From assembly GCA_963701015.1 (NCBI GenBank), contig OY969556.1:2666001-2730000 (forward strand): a DNA stretch of 64,000 nucleotides, given 5' to 3'. Every line of letters starts with the position of its first letter. The stretch's first letter is position 1. Both the position numbers and the translations under genes were made by a program. Below, one piece after another: positions 1-10,988 of this stretch. Origin of the DNA: MFD09286-c1 sp963701015. GTDB lineage: Bacteria > Bacteroidota > Bacteroidia > Bacteroidales > DTGW01. Below the pieces are notes generated by a model that saw only the letters and a list, made by a program, of their open reading frames with translations, was not told the DNA's origin and ran no database searches.

Positions 1-635
1 CCAGTACAATGGTAAAATACCCGGTATTATATCTTTTGCATGGTGGTGGTGAAGACGAAAGCGGATGGGCAACACAGGGTAAAACAGATTTAATTCTCGA
101 CAACCTTATCGCCGATAAAAAGGCAGTTCCTATGATTGTTATAATGGTTGACGGTAATATACCTTTACCCCCATTTAATGAAGAAGTTTTGAAAGTATTT
201 GAAAAAGAGCTGAAACAATGTGTAATTCCGTTTGTGGAGCAAAATTATCGGGTGAAAACCGAATCAATATATCGTGCATTGGCAGGTTTATCTATGGGTG
301 GTATTCAAACATTATATGTTGGTATTAATAATACTAATTTATTTTCGTACCTCGGAGTATTCAGTTCAGGTTGGATACAACCTATGCAAAAAGACATTGC
401 CGATTCGCAATACGAGTTTATGAAGAATAATGCTGGCAAACTAAACAACAATTTAAAACTATTTTGGATTGGCATTGGAGGAAAGGAAGACATAGCTTAT
501 AAGAATTGCCAGCTCATGGATAAAAAGTACGATGATTTAAAAATTAAATATACCTATTACGAATATCCCGGCGGTCACACCTGGCCGGTATGGAGAAATG
601 ACTTGTTCAATTTTGCCCAATTACTGTTTAAGTAA
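1..635 (+). CDS. CE1-like alpha/beta-hydrolase esterase (5' partial)
   Basis: The frame is open from base 3, so the gene starts before the window and the Met at base 9 is internal. The visible ~210 residues begin with the strand and oxyanion segment KYPVLYLLHGGG typical of enterochelin-esterase or feruloyl-esterase-like (CE1) enzymes. The nucleophile elbow GLSMGG follows near residue 96, and a C-terminal GGHTWPVWRND carries the likely catalytic His. The family hydrolyses ester links, often acetyl or feruloyl groups on plant polysaccharides. It lies 50 bp before a GH31 gene in the same direction, so it probably belongs to the same utilisation locus. The substrate is inferred only from context. 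Confidence 0.85.
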   Translation, partial: STMVKYPVLYLLHGGGEDESGWATQGKTDLILDNLIADKKAVPMIVIMVDGNIPLPPFNEEVLKVFEKELKQCVIPFVEQNYRVKTESIYRALAGLSMGGIQTLYVGINNTNLFSYLGVFSSGWIQPMQKDIADSQYEFMKNNAGKLNNNLKLFWIGIGGKEDIAYKNCQLMDKKYDDLKIKYTYYEYPGGHTWPVWRNDLFNFAQLLFK

Positions 636-685
636 TTCTATTTGAATAAAAGTAAAGTTTGCCAAATTAAATATATAATTGTAAA

Positions 686-3097
686 ATGAATATGAAATTA
701 TTGACTGTTATAATTGGTTTTGTGGTTAATTGTTCTATAATCTTTGGACAAACATTCCTGAAAGACTCTAATGGAATAACAATAAATAGTCCACAAAATA
801 TAAATGGAATTATTAAATTGAAAATCAATGTCCGAAGTAATAATGTTCTGCAAATAATAGCATCTCCGATAAGTGAATTCTCTACTCGCGAAAGCCTTGT
901 TATAACAGATAAAATACAAAACCCAGTAATTTGGGATGCTGTTGAAACTCCATCACAAATAATTTTATCTACAAATTCAATAATAGCCAAGGTTGATAAA
1001 AATTCTTTGCATGTAAGTTTCTTTAATAAACTTGGACATCCTATATTAAATGAAGAATCAAAAGAGGCGCAACCAGCCAAAGTAGTTAATGAAAATTGTT
1101 ATCATATTAAACAAACCTTTCATTATAAGGATGGCGAAGTACTATATGGCTTGGGTAGTTTTCAGGATGCAGACATAGCTTTGAATGGCAAGAAAATAGA
1201 GCTATACCAGAAGAATCGCGACGATGTTGTGCCTGTAATAATTTCAACCAATCATTATGGATTACTATGGGATAACTATTCATTTAGTGAATTTAATGAT
1301 ATAAAAGGAAGCTATTATATGTGGTCAGAAGTGGCCGATGAAATTAACTATTATTTTATTTATGGCGATAATTTGGATAGTATAGTTTCAGCATACCGAC
1401 AACTTACAGGTATAGCACCATTGTATCCTAAAAGTTTTTACGGTTATATACAATCAAAACAGAAATATAATTCACAAGATGAAATAGTATCTATTGTGAA
1501 AGGTTTTCGTGACAGAAAATTTCCAATGGATATAATCGTGCAGGACTGGATGTATTGGCCTCAAGGTCAATGGGGACAAAAATCATTCAATTACAAAAAT
1601 TATCCTTATCCGACTAAAATGGTTAATGATATTCATAATATGAATGCTAAAATAATAATTTCTATTTGGCCAAATATGACAAAAGGAACTCCAAATCAAA
1701 TAGAACTTTCTAAAATACATGGGTTACTTAATGATAATGAACATTTGAATGTTTTCTTACCTGAAGCGCGTAAAATGTATTGGCAACAAGTAAATGATAG
1801 CCTTTTCTCAACCGGAATAGACGGCTGGTGGGCAGATTGTTCTGAAGGGTACGATTCCGACTGGGATTCGCCTTTTTTTAAATTATCAAACGCAAACCAA
1901 ATAAAAGTAAATATTGAAACCCAAAAGAAAATGTTGGGCAGTGGTCGTTATATAAATACCTATGCATTGATGCATACAAAAGGATTATATGAAGGACAGC
2001 TTTCAACTAAATCAAGTAAACGTGTTTTTATCCTAACACGTTCTTCTTTTGCCGGAATGCAAAAATATGGTGCAAGTTACTGGACAGGCGATGTTTCGGC
2101 CAATTGGGAAGAGTTCCGAATGCAAATTCCTGCTGGTCTTAACTTTTGTATGACAGGTGTTCCTTATTGGACAACTGATATAGCAGGTTACTTTATAAAG
2201 CATCAACCAGGATGGTGGTTTTCAAATGGAGTATTTGAAAATGGTCAGGAAGACGCAGGTTTTAAAGAGCTTTATACACGCTGGTTCCAATTTGCAGCAT
2301 TTTGTCCTTTATTTCGTGCACATGGGGCTGATTTTCCACGCGAACCTTGGGCTTTTGGAAATTCTACTTCTAAAACCTACCAAACTTTACTTAAATTCAC
2401 TAACTTGCGCTATAGGTTAATGCCATATATTTACTCTTTGGCATGGAAAGTTACAAATGATAATTATACCATTATGCGTGCTTTGCCTTTCGATTTCATA
2501 TCCGATTCTTTAACTTATAACATCAATGACCAGTATATGTTTGGTCCATATATAATGGTAAATCCTGTTGTAAAACCTTTTTATTTCCTTCCAAATAATG
2601 TAAAATTGGACTCCACCGATTATACTCGTGATGTTTATTTACCTCAAAAAACCCAATGGTATGATTTCTGGACAGGTGCCAGATTTAATGGAGGGCAGCA
2701 TATTAAAGCAAATGCCGTATATGAAACAATGCCTTTATTTATAAAAGCCGGAGCAATATTACCATTAGGGCCATATATACAATATGCAACTGAAAACAAT
2801 GACCCTATTGAACTAAGAATATATCCTGGAGCCAATGGCGAGTTTACTTTATATGAGGATGAAAATGACAATTATAATTATGAACAAGGAAAATATACCC
2901 TTATAAAGTTTTTATGGGATGATAATCAGAAAACGTTAACTATTAATGATAGGTTTGGTAATTTTAATGGTATGCCTAAAGAACATGTTTTTAATGTTGT
3001 AATAGTTAATAATGGCAAAGGTATAGGAATTGATAATTCTGAAAAGATGGATAAAAAATTAATATATAAAGGTGAAAAAATGATTGTAAAATTATAG
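686..3097 (+). CDS. GH31 family alpha-glycosidase (alpha-xylosidase/alpha-glucosidase type)
   Basis: 803 aa. The N-terminal hydrophobic segment ending in FGQ is a likely signal peptide, so the enzyme is probably periplasmic. An N-terminal beta-sandwich (to about residue 230) precedes the TIM barrel. The GH31 nucleophile motif reads GWWADCSEG with the nucleophile candidate at Asp384; WTGDVSANWEEF supplies the acid/base candidate Asp469. C-terminal beta domains follow. GH31 enzymes release alpha-linked glucose or xylose. With a GH3 enzyme 49 bp downstream and an esterase upstream, an alpha-xylosidase role in xyloglucan or xylan breakdown is plausible but unproven; alpha-glucosidase is the alternative. 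Confidence 0.9.
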   Translation: MNMKLLTVIIGFVVNCSIIFGQTFLKDSNGITINSPQNINGIIKLKINVRSNNVLQIIASPISEFSTRESLVITDKIQNPVIWDAVETPSQIILSTNSIIAKVDKNSLHVSFFNKLGHPILNEESKEAQPAKVVNENCYHIKQTFHYKDGEVLYGLGSFQDADIALNGKKIELYQKNRDDVVPVIISTNHYGLLWDNYSFSEFNDIKGSYYMWSEVADEINYYFIYGDNLDSIVSAYRQLTGIAPLYPKSFYGYIQSKQKYNSQDEIVSIVKGFRDRKFPMDIIVQDWMYWPQGQWGQKSFNYKNYPYPTKMVNDIHNMNAKIIISIWPNMTKGTPNQIELSKIHGLLNDNEHLNVFLPEARKMYWQQVNDSLFSTGIDGWWADCSEGYDSDWDSPFFKLSNANQIKVNIETQKKMLGSGRYINTYALMHTKGLYEGQLSTKSSKRVFILTRSSFAGMQKYGASYWTGDVSANWEEFRMQIPAGLNFCMTGVPYWTTDIAGYFIKHQPGWWFSNGVFENGQEDAGFKELYTRWFQFAAFCPLFRAHGADFPREPWAFGNSTSKTYQTLLKFTNLRYRLMPYIYSLAWKVTNDNYTIMRALPFDFISDSLTYNINDQYMFGPYIMVNPVVKPFYFLPNNVKLDSTDYTRDVYLPQKTQWYDFWTGARFNGGQHIKANAVYETMPLFIKAGAILPLGPYIQYATENNDPIELRIYPGANGEFTLYEDENDNYNYEQGKYTLIKFLWDDNQKTLTINDRFGNFNGMPKEHVFNVVIVNNGKGIGIDNSEKMDKKLIYKGEKMIVKL

Positions 3098-3146
3098 AAT
3101 TCAAATATCTAATTAATATAAACAATAACTTTTAATATTATCAGCT

Positions 3147-5780
3147 ATGAAAAATAAAATTATCTCAGGTTTCATAATACATTTAAGAATAAAAATACAA
3201 CTATTAGTTATTATATTTTTATTCTTAACAGTATTATTGAATGGACAACAATATCCATTTCAAGATCCTAAATTGAGTTCATCTGAACGGGCTAAAGATT
3301 TGATTTCGAGATTAACAATCGAAGAAAAAGCGAGCCTGATGTGTGATATATCAGACGCTATCCCCCGATTGGGTATAAAAAAGTTTAATTGGTGGAGTGA
3401 AGCACTTCATGGTTTGGCAAATAATGGAAATGTTACTGTTTTCCCTGAGCCAATTGGCATGGCTGCTTCGTTTGACGATACATTGCTTTTTCATATATTC
3501 CGGGCTGTTTCCGATGAAACACGTGCTAAATATAATGAAGCATGCAAAGAAGGGAAAGAGAATAAAAGATTTTTGAGCCTTTCGGTTTGGACACCGAATA
3601 TTAATATTTTTCGTGATCCACGTTGGGGACGTGGTCAGGAAACTTATGGCGAAGACCCTTATCTCACTTCGCGTATGGGCATTTCAGTAGTAAAAGGTTT
3701 GCAAGGGCCATCAAATGAAAGGTACAAAGAATTACTTGCTTGTGCAAAACATTTCGCTGTCCATTCCGGACCCGAATGGAGCCGCCATACTATCAATATC
3801 AATGACTTAGACCCACGTGATTTTTGGGAAACTTATCTACCAGCATTTAAAGCACTTGTTCAACAAGCAAATGTACGTGAGGTTATGTGCGCTTATCAAC
3901 GATTGGACGATGAGCCCTGCTGTGGCAATACAAGGTTGTTGCAAGATATTTTACGCGATGAATGGGGTTTTAAATACCTGGTTGTATCTGATTGTGGCGC
4001 GATATCCGATTTTTATAATTCGCATAAAGTTTCATCCGATGCCACGCATGCTGCTGCTAAAGGTGTTTTAGCCGGAACCGATGTTGAGTGCGGCTTTGGT
4101 TATGCTTTTAAAAAATTACCTGATGCAGTTGAAAGAGGACTAGTTTCAAACGATGAAATTAACAAACATTTAATGCGTGTATTGGTTGGCCGTTTCGATT
4201 TGGGTGAAATGGACAATGATTCATTGGTTCCCTGGACGAAAATTCCTATGTCTGTTGTTAATTCAGATGAACATAAAAAATTAGCCTTGAAAATGGCTCA
4301 GGAATCGATGACCTTATTGCAGAATAATAATGATATTTTGCCTTTGTCCAAATCAGTTAAAAAAATAGCCGTAATTGGTCCTAATGCTGATGATAAACCA
4401 CTAATGTGGGGAAATTATAATGGTGTTCCCGATAGTACTATAACTATTTTGGAAGGTATAAAATCAGAACTTTCCTCTGATAAAATAGTTTATGAAAAAG
4501 GGTGCGACCTGGTTGAAGATATGGTTACAGAAACCGCAATTGGTGAATGTTCCTTCGGTGGAAAACCAGGTATAAAAGCTACTTATTGGAACAACCGAAA
4601 TTTTAAAGGTGATGTTGCTTCTTCAGAACAAATCGTTAATCCTATTAAATTATCCACATTCGGTCAACATGAGTTTAGTGCAGGTGTTCATCTCGAAGAT
4701 TTTTCTGCTATATACGAAACGGATTATAAACCTTCTCAATCTGGTGAAATAGCTTTTAAATTAGAAGCTTGCGGAGGATTTGAACTAATTGTTAATGGTG
4801 ATACACTTTCAAAAATATACATGTGGCGACCACTTCCAAAACGGATAACATATAAGGTTGAAAAAGGTAAAGATTATAAAATAGAAGCCCGCTTCAAACA
4901 AATTGACAACTGGACAGCAAGTCTAAATTTAAATTTTGGTAAGGAAGTACCTGTGAAATATGATGCACTTATTGAACAATTGAAAGGGATTGACTTGGTT
5001 ATTTTTGTCGGAGGAATTTCTTCTCAATTAGAAGGAGAAGAAATGCCGGTTCAGTTACCTGGTTTTAAAGGAGGTGACCGCACTGATATTGAATTACCTG
5101 CTGTTCAGCGTAATTGCTTAAAAGCATTGAAGCAAGCAGGAAAGAAAATTATTTTTGTGAATTGTTCAGGTTCGGCGATTGGTTTAGTTCCCGAAACCGA
5201 AAGTTGTGATGCTATTCTCCAGGCTTGGTATGGAGGAGAATCTGGCGGACAAGCTGCAGCCGAGGTGCTTTTTGGCGATTATAATCCATCAGGTAAACTT
5301 CCGATTACTTTTTATAAAAATATACAACAATTGCCTGGTTTTGAAGATTATTCAATGAAAGGCCGTACTTATCGATATATGTCCGACCCTCTCTTCCCAT
5401 TTGGTTATGGGTTAAGCTATACTAAATTTTCGATTGGCAATGCCATTTTTAACAAAACTTCAATAAAAGCTGACGAACCAATTCAATTAACTGTTCCTGT
5501 AAAGAATACAGGTATGCGTACCGGAACAGAAGTAATTCAGGTATATATACACAAAGTAACTGATAATGATGGCCCAATTAAAACTTTAAGAGGTTTTCAA
5601 AGAATTGAAGTTGCTGCTGGAAAAACTGAAAATATTTCTATAAATCTCGCACCTACAGCGTTTGAGTTTTACGATCGTGCAAATGGTAAAATGGCTGTAA
5701 TTCCGGGAAATTATGAAGTATATTACGGAACCAGTTCTGATATAAAAGATTTAAAAATGACTAAAGTCACAATTCAATAA
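3147..5780 (+). CDS. GH3 family beta-glycosidase with inserted PA14 domain
   Basis: 877 aa with an N-terminal membrane-like signal segment (about residues 15-33). The GH3 N-domain contains the substrate-binding stretch near RDPRWGRGQETYGEDP and the nucleophile motif VVSDCGAI with Asp282. A PA14-like module (about residues 475-590, starting GIKATYWNNRNFKGD) is inserted in the second GH3 domain. The protein ends in a fibronectin-III-like domain. GH3 enzymes remove terminal beta-linked glucose or xylose from oligosaccharides. The sequence most resembles the xylosidase/glucosidase branch used on hemicellulose. It is co-directional with the GH31 gene and is followed by a strong hairpin, so it is likely the last gene of that unit. 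Confidence 0.92.
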   Translation: MKNKIISGFIIHLRIKIQLLVIIFLFLTVLLNGQQYPFQDPKLSSSERAKDLISRLTIEEKASLMCDISDAIPRLGIKKFNWWSEALHGLANNGNVTVFPEPIGMAASFDDTLLFHIFRAVSDETRAKYNEACKEGKENKRFLSLSVWTPNINIFRDPRWGRGQETYGEDPYLTSRMGISVVKGLQGPSNERYKELLACAKHFAVHSGPEWSRHTININDLDPRDFWETYLPAFKALVQQANVREVMCAYQRLDDEPCCGNTRLLQDILRDEWGFKYLVVSDCGAISDFYNSHKVSSDATHAAAKGVLAGTDVECGFGYAFKKLPDAVERGLVSNDEINKHLMRVLVGRFDLGEMDNDSLVPWTKIPMSVVNSDEHKKLALKMAQESMTLLQNNNDILPLSKSVKKIAVIGPNADDKPLMWGNYNGVPDSTITILEGIKSELSSDKIVYEKGCDLVEDMVTETAIGECSFGGKPGIKATYWNNRNFKGDVASSEQIVNPIKLSTFGQHEFSAGVHLEDFSAIYETDYKPSQSGEIAFKLEACGGFELIVNGDTLSKIYMWRPLPKRITYKVEKGKDYKIEARFKQIDNWTASLNLNFGKEVPVKYDALIEQLKGIDLVIFVGGISSQLEGEEMPVQLPGFKGGDRTDIELPAVQRNCLKALKQAGKKIIFVNCSGSAIGLVPETESCDAILQAWYGGESGGQAAAEVLFGDYNPSGKLPITFYKNIQQLPGFEDYSMKGRTYRYMSDPLFPFGYGLSYTKFSIGNAIFNKTSIKADEPIQLTVPVKNTGMRTGTEVIQVYIHKVTDNDGPIKTLRGFQRIEVAAGKTENISINLAPTAFEFYDRANGKMAVIPGNYEVYYGTSSDIKDLKMTKVTIQ

Positions 5781-5840
5781 AATATTTTAAATATCTCAAA
5801 GTAAACTATAACAGATATTCTTTATTTTAATTGCTATTAT

Positions 5841-5878
5841 CCTATTATATAAGCTTAAGACATTATATAATAGGTTTT
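5841..5878 (+). terminator. Hairpin terminator after GH3 gene
   Basis: A perfect 12-bp stem (5841-5852 with 5863-5874) and a 10-nt loop are followed by TTTTAG, about 60 bp after the GH3 stop codon. The stem is AT-rich, so its strength is uncertain. Confidence 0.55.
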
Positions 5879-5880
5879 AG

Positions 5881-6540
5881 TGGAATAAATATGCCTATTT
5901 TAAAAATTTATAAATTACACAATTAGAGATATTCTTGTAAAATTCATTCATGCTTAGTTCAAAATGTCACAATGATGTTCGATTAAAACAAAATGAAATA
6001 AATTTAATAGACTGTTTTACAATATGCGAATATCATAGAATATACCTTTAGTTTAAAATTAAATATTAAATAAACTGCCAATTTTATAAATTTTATGAAA
6101 GTTATTAATTCAAATAAAAATACAATTTCATTAAACAAAATATGAAACATGTATTTTATATTTTAAATTGGTATTGGATGGGAATACAAATTAATTAGCA
6201 ATAAATTTTTGAAAAATATTAAAATTAGATTAGTTTTTTGTAATTCCATTTTTGCATTACATAATTAAGATAAAATGAAATAGTAAAATATATTGATTCC
6301 CTTTAATATTAAAGTAATGAAGGTTTATTCCTGAAATTGTATCTTCTAAGCAATAATATTTAATTTACTGATGCTAACTATTAAAATCGGGCATCCAATT
6401 AAATTTATTAATTGGTTCAGTATTAATATGTATGAAACTCATTAAAACTAATTTAAAATAGATTAAAAAATTCATATAAAAGCATATACAAAAAATCATG
6501 CTAACAAATAGAAATAAATATAATTTAAAAGAAGTTATTG
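5881..6540. other. Long AT-rich intergenic region
   Basis: About 660 bp between the GH3 terminator and the promoter of the first hybrid regulator. I see no open frame of useful length, no hairpin of note and no repeat. The composition is strongly A+T. It may hold distal regulatory sites. Confidence 0.5.
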
Positions 6541-6544
6541 AGTA

Positions 6545-6577
6545 TTTGATTTTAGTTATTTTATGTTTATATATTTG
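6545..6577 (+). promoter_or_regulatory. Bacteroidota-type promoter of hybrid regulator 1
   Basis: TTTG (6545-6548), 21 bases, then TATATTTG (6570-6577). This fits the established Bacteroides/Flavobacterium -33 TTTG and -7 TAnnTTTG consensus with its usual spacing. The expected transcription start is near 6585, just before the GTG start codon at 6610. Confidence 0.75.
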
Positions 6578-6609
6578 TTTGTTAATATGGATTTTAATTT
6601 GATTCCGAA

Positions 6610-9600
6610 GTGAAAATTAAACTTTTGACTTTTATATTAATATTGATCTTTTCTCAATTTGGATTAATATTTGCCAACGACGAAACTTTTAAAATTGATA
6701 ATTTTTCATATAAGGAAGGGTTGACTACAGCTCGTGTTAATTGTACTTATAAAGACTATAAAGGGTTTTTATGGTTTGGTACAATGAATGGATTGTTTCG
6801 GTATGATGGTTATGGTTTTCGAAATTTAAATACACTTACCAATAATGTATTAAATTATGAAGTATTATGTTTAATAGAGGATAATGAACATAATTTCTGG
6901 ATTGGGACAACTGGCAAAGGTATTTTTCATTTAAATACACACAATGAAAAACTTACGCATGTTGCACTGCGTTTAGGAAGTAATGCAAATGTAAACCAGA
7001 TATTGTTCTTTCAGAATAAAATTTGGGCTGCCACAAATATTGGATTGTTGAGTATAAATCCAAATAAAGTATTTAATGAAAATGATACTTTAAATACACA
7101 ATCATTTTTGCCTAATCCATTTGACAAAAATTCACAAGACAATATTATTAATACATTATACGCAATTCCTTTTAGTGATAATCTTTGGGTAGGTACAAAT
7201 GGATTACTAAATGTATTTAATATCAATACTAATCAATTTCAAACGATTAATACTTATGGCCAAAATTCCATAAGAAGCCTTTCGAAGTATTCTGATAAAA
7301 TAGTGGCAGCTAGTTGGGATGGCGGAATATTTAGCATTAACCCAAAAAGCCTTAAATTAGAGAATGATTTATTTATCCAATATGTAAATCAAATTCTGGG
7401 AAATAAGCGTGTAAAATCGGTTATTTTTGATAATCAAAACCGATTATGGGTAGCAACTTACGGAAAAGGGTTGTTTATATTTTTTAAAAATAAAAATTTT
7501 TCAGTATATAACTATAAAAGTAATGATAATCTTGATGAAAATATAAAATCTAATTTTATCAACCAATTATATCTCGATAAGTCTGGGATTATATGGTTAA
7601 GTATGGAACATTCCGGATTAACGAAAATTTATTCACAAAAGAACAATATATCTTATACAAGTTTAATTAAAACTCAATTAGAACAAGAAAATAAAGAAAT
7701 TATAGAAGTAAATCCAACTGTAGATAAAAACAAACTATGGATTTCGACCAATGGAAATGGAATTTTTCTTTTTGATATCCAATCTTGCCATTTTACACAA
7801 TATACAAATTTGGCTGGATCGAAACTTAAATTATTAAATAATGATATATCCTCTTGCTATCAGGATTCTAAAGGTAATCTCTGGATTGTATATAGACGTA
7901 TTGGACTTTATGTTGTACCTGCGGATGATGTTTTTCAATTGCTTAACGAAACTAATAATAATAATATTGTTCCTATTGATGCCAATATACTTTTATCTCC
8001 AGATATTCGGTTGAATTCATATATAACTAAATTTTATAATGACAGCCAGGGTCGTTTATGGATAGGATCGTGGGGAGCCTTAAGTTTTATAGATGTAAAT
8101 AATGATTTCCTTAAAGCAAAAAATACAAATACATTACGTTTAAACAGTAAAGTAACCAATGTTTATTTTGACGAAAGAAGGGATGAAATAAATTTTCCGA
8201 TAGCGCCAGTTCTTTCTATATTAGAGGTTCAAAAAAACACAATATGGATTGGAACACAAGGAAGTGGTATAATTAAATTTGATGAAACAACCCCTAATAA
8301 ATACACTGGTAAACTTGCTGATTTTAATGACCAGCTTCCAAATTTAAATGTGAATTTTCTATTAAAAGATAACAAACAAGGAGTATGGATTGGCACCAAT
8401 TCCGGACTTAGTTATTGGAAAGGTGAAAATGTCAATTTGAAAATAATTACAAAGTATGATGGATTAAATTCTGATAATATATACAATATAGTGGAAGATA
8501 ATCAATCGAATTTATGGTTATCAACTACCTATGGAATATCAAAAGTGAATTCAAAGGATTTTTCTATTCAAAATTATATTTACAACCACAAGGAGAATTA
8601 TAATCAATACATTCCTAATGCTTCAGCTTTAGCAGCAAATGGCATAGTTTGCTTTTCGTCTGATGAAGCCATAGTTACTATTAATCCGAATTCCGAAGAA
8701 ACCCAAATTGCCCAAACTCCAATTTATATTACAGATATAAAAATTGATAATCAAAAGGTAACTCCTTTAGAAAAATTTAATGGAACAAATATTATTAATA
8801 CCAATATTAACGAATGTAAAATAATTAATGTTCCATATAATCATACACTTCGCCTGGAATTTGCTGCACTCGATTTTATCTCATCGGAACAATTGCTTTA
8901 TAAATATAATCTCGGAAATAGCAAAGAATGGATTATATTAAATGCAAATCAACGAAATTTAAGTCTCCCAAACTTAAAGCCCGGCTTATATACATTAAGA
9001 ATAATGCTGGCTAATTCTCCAAAAAATAATAGTGAAAGGCAAATACAAATCAATTATTTACCACCTATATGGCAAACATTTCCAGCCTATGTAGTTTATA
9101 TCATCGTATTATTATTGCTTATTTATACATATAGAAAATTAACTATTCAAAGAATATTTCAAAAATCACAAATTGAGAAAGAACGTCATGACAGAAAGAA
9201 ATTAGAAGAATTAGATAAATTAAAAAGTGAATTTTTCTCCAATATATCTCATGAATTCCGAACACCTCTGAGTTTAATTATCAATCCACTTGAAAAACTA
9301 AGTAAGGATGAAGAAATTTCTAATAAAAACAAAGAAAGGATAAAACTAATATTAAAAAGCAGTGATCGTTTACTAAAACTTACCAATGAACTAATGGATT
9401 TTAGTAAGGTTGAAAAGAAATTGCTTGTCCCTGAATTTGAGCCTTGTGAAATAGTTCAATTTGTTAAAAATACCTGCCAGCTTTTTAACAATCTGGCCGA
9501 TTCAATGAATATTGATTTTAAAATAAATTCCCCTTTTGAAAAGTTAAGTGAAATCCATATTGACAAGGGAATGATTGAAAAGGTATTATTCAATATTTTA

Positions 9601-10779
9601 TCTAATGCTTTTAAATATACCCCAAATTATGGTATTGTATTAGTAAATATTTCTACTTATAATGAGATGGATATTGAATATATAAAAATTGAAGTTATAA
9701 ATACAGGTGAAGGCATTGCAAAGGAAGACATTGAAAATATATTCGATAGGTTTTATCAGGTAAAAAACCTTCAAAATAGAAAAATAGAAGGTACTGGTAT
9801 TGGCCTTGCTTTGGTGAAGAACTTTGTAGAATTGCATCATGGAAGGATAGAAGTTAAAAGTGAACCAAATATTGAAACTTGTTTCGAAGTTTATTTGCCT
9901 GTAAAACAGATAAATTATAATACTCAAAACATTCAAGATATTAATATAGCTGATAATAATATTCAGAAACCTGAATTAGAGCCATCGTACCAATTAATTG
10001 GAAAAAAACAAAAGCCGCATTATAAATTATTATTGGTAGAAGATGAGTCGGATATGCGAGATTTTATTATAGAAGAACTTTCGGATAATTTTAAAATAAC
10101 TTCGGCGAAAAATGGCGAAGAAGGTGTAATTCTGGCAAATGAAATAATTCCTGATTTGATTATTACCGATGTGATGATGCCTGTAATGTCGGGTATTGAG
10201 CTTTGTCGTATTTTAAAAAACCAAATGAGTACTTCCCATATTCCTATAATTATACTTTCGGCTAAAGCAAGTGTTGATCACCAGGTTGAAGGGTTAGAAA
10301 TGGGCGCAGATGTATATATGATTAAACCATTTAATATCGATCATTTAAAAACACAAGTATTTCGACTAATAAATTTCAAAGAATCAATATATGCAAGATA
10401 TTTGAAAGAAACTACATTAATTCCTCAAGGTACTTTAGTCTCAGTCCTTGACGAAGTGTTTATACAAAAAGTAATGAAATTTATTGAAGATAACCTAATC
10501 AATCCAAATTTAAGTGTTGATCAGCTAGCTAGTTATGTTTCATTAAGCAAAGTGCAAACCTATAGAAAAATTAAAGCTATAAGTGGGCTATCTATTGTAG
10601 AATTCATCAAAACTATACGATTAAAAAAAGCCGCTACACTTGTATTAGAGAAAAAAATGAGTTATACTGAAATTGCTTTTGAAACTGGTTTTGCTTCTCA
10701 TTCATACTTTACGAAATGTTTCCATGAACATTTTGGAAAATCACCAACCGATTTTGCATTAGATTATGATAATGCCTAA
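6610..10779 (+). CDS. Hybrid two-component system sensor/AraC regulator (HTCS) 1
   Basis: 1389 aa, starting at GTG 6610, which directly gives a signal peptide ending near FAND. About 14 two-component-regulator propeller repeats (WFGTMNGLFRYDG type) fill residues ~40-720. A Y_Y_Y domain follows, then one membrane helix near 815-835. The histidine kinase has phospho-acceptor His881 in NISHEFRTPLS and a HATPase with NTGEGI. The receiver has Asp1187 in ITDVMMP and the conserved Lys in IKPF. An AraC-type DNA-binding domain ends the chain. HTCS proteins sense oligosaccharides in the periplasm and activate polysaccharide-utilisation genes. It probably controls the neighbouring glycosidases or the susCD pair. 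Confidence 0.93.
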   Translation: MKIKLLTFILILIFSQFGLIFANDETFKIDNFSYKEGLTTARVNCTYKDYKGFLWFGTMNGLFRYDGYGFRNLNTLTNNVLNYEVLCLIEDNEHNFWIGTTGKGIFHLNTHNEKLTHVALRLGSNANVNQILFFQNKIWAATNIGLLSINPNKVFNENDTLNTQSFLPNPFDKNSQDNIINTLYAIPFSDNLWVGTNGLLNVFNINTNQFQTINTYGQNSIRSLSKYSDKIVAASWDGGIFSINPKSLKLENDLFIQYVNQILGNKRVKSVIFDNQNRLWVATYGKGLFIFFKNKNFSVYNYKSNDNLDENIKSNFINQLYLDKSGIIWLSMEHSGLTKIYSQKNNISYTSLIKTQLEQENKEIIEVNPTVDKNKLWISTNGNGIFLFDIQSCHFTQYTNLAGSKLKLLNNDISSCYQDSKGNLWIVYRRIGLYVVPADDVFQLLNETNNNNIVPIDANILLSPDIRLNSYITKFYNDSQGRLWIGSWGALSFIDVNNDFLKAKNTNTLRLNSKVTNVYFDERRDEINFPIAPVLSILEVQKNTIWIGTQGSGIIKFDETTPNKYTGKLADFNDQLPNLNVNFLLKDNKQGVWIGTNSGLSYWKGENVNLKIITKYDGLNSDNIYNIVEDNQSNLWLSTTYGISKVNSKDFSIQNYIYNHKENYNQYIPNASALAANGIVCFSSDEAIVTINPNSEETQIAQTPIYITDIKIDNQKVTPLEKFNGTNIINTNINECKIINVPYNHTLRLEFAALDFISSEQLLYKYNLGNSKEWIILNANQRNLSLPNLKPGLYTLRIMLANSPKNNSERQIQINYLPPIWQTFPAYVVYIIVLLLLIYTYRKLTIQRIFQKSQIEKERHDRKKLEELDKLKSEFFSNISHEFRTPLSLIINPLEKLSKDEEISNKNKERIKLILKSSDRLLKLTNELMDFSKVEKKLLVPEFEPCEIVQFVKNTCQLFNNLADSMNIDFKINSPFEKLSEIHIDKGMIEKVLFNILSNAFKYTPNYGIVLVNISTYNEMDIEYIKIEVINTGEGIAKEDIENIFDRFYQVKNLQNRKIEGTGIGLALVKNFVELHHGRIEVKSEPNIETCFEVYLPVKQINYNTQNIQDINIADNNIQKPELEPSYQLIGKKQKPHYKLLLVEDESDMRDFIIEELSDNFKITSAKNGEEGVILANEIIPDLIITDVMMPVMSGIELCRILKNQMSTSHIPIIILSAKASVDHQVEGLEMGADVYMIKPFNIDHLKTQVFRLINFKESIYARYLKETTLIPQGTLVSVLDEVFIQKVMKFIEDNLINPNLSVDQLASYVSLSKVQTYRKIKAISGLSIVEFIKTIRLKKAATLVLEKKMSYTEIAFETGFASHSYFTKCFHEHFGKSPTDFALDYDNA

Positions 10780-10939
10780 AATTAAATTGTTAATAGATAA
10801 TATTATATGGGAATAAATTATTCGTTTAAATATTTAAACTAATTTGAAAAAGCAGTGGTTGTGATCAATTTAAGTCAAACTATATATAACAATATTTTTG
10901 CTTCGGCAATCTGACGACAAATCATAATTGATATTAACC

Positions 10940-10947
10940 TAACTTTG
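10940..10947 (+). promoter_or_regulatory. Candidate -7 box of hybrid regulator 2
   Basis: TAACTTTG matches the TAnnTTTG -7 consensus. No good -33 TTTG sits at the usual distance; the nearest is 39 bp upstream. A start site about 7-10 bp downstream would fall after the TTG at 10950, favouring the ATG at 10989 as the real start. Confidence 0.4.
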
Positions 10948-10988
10948 TATTGTCACCACCTTCTGTTTTTCAAAAATATTTAACAAAT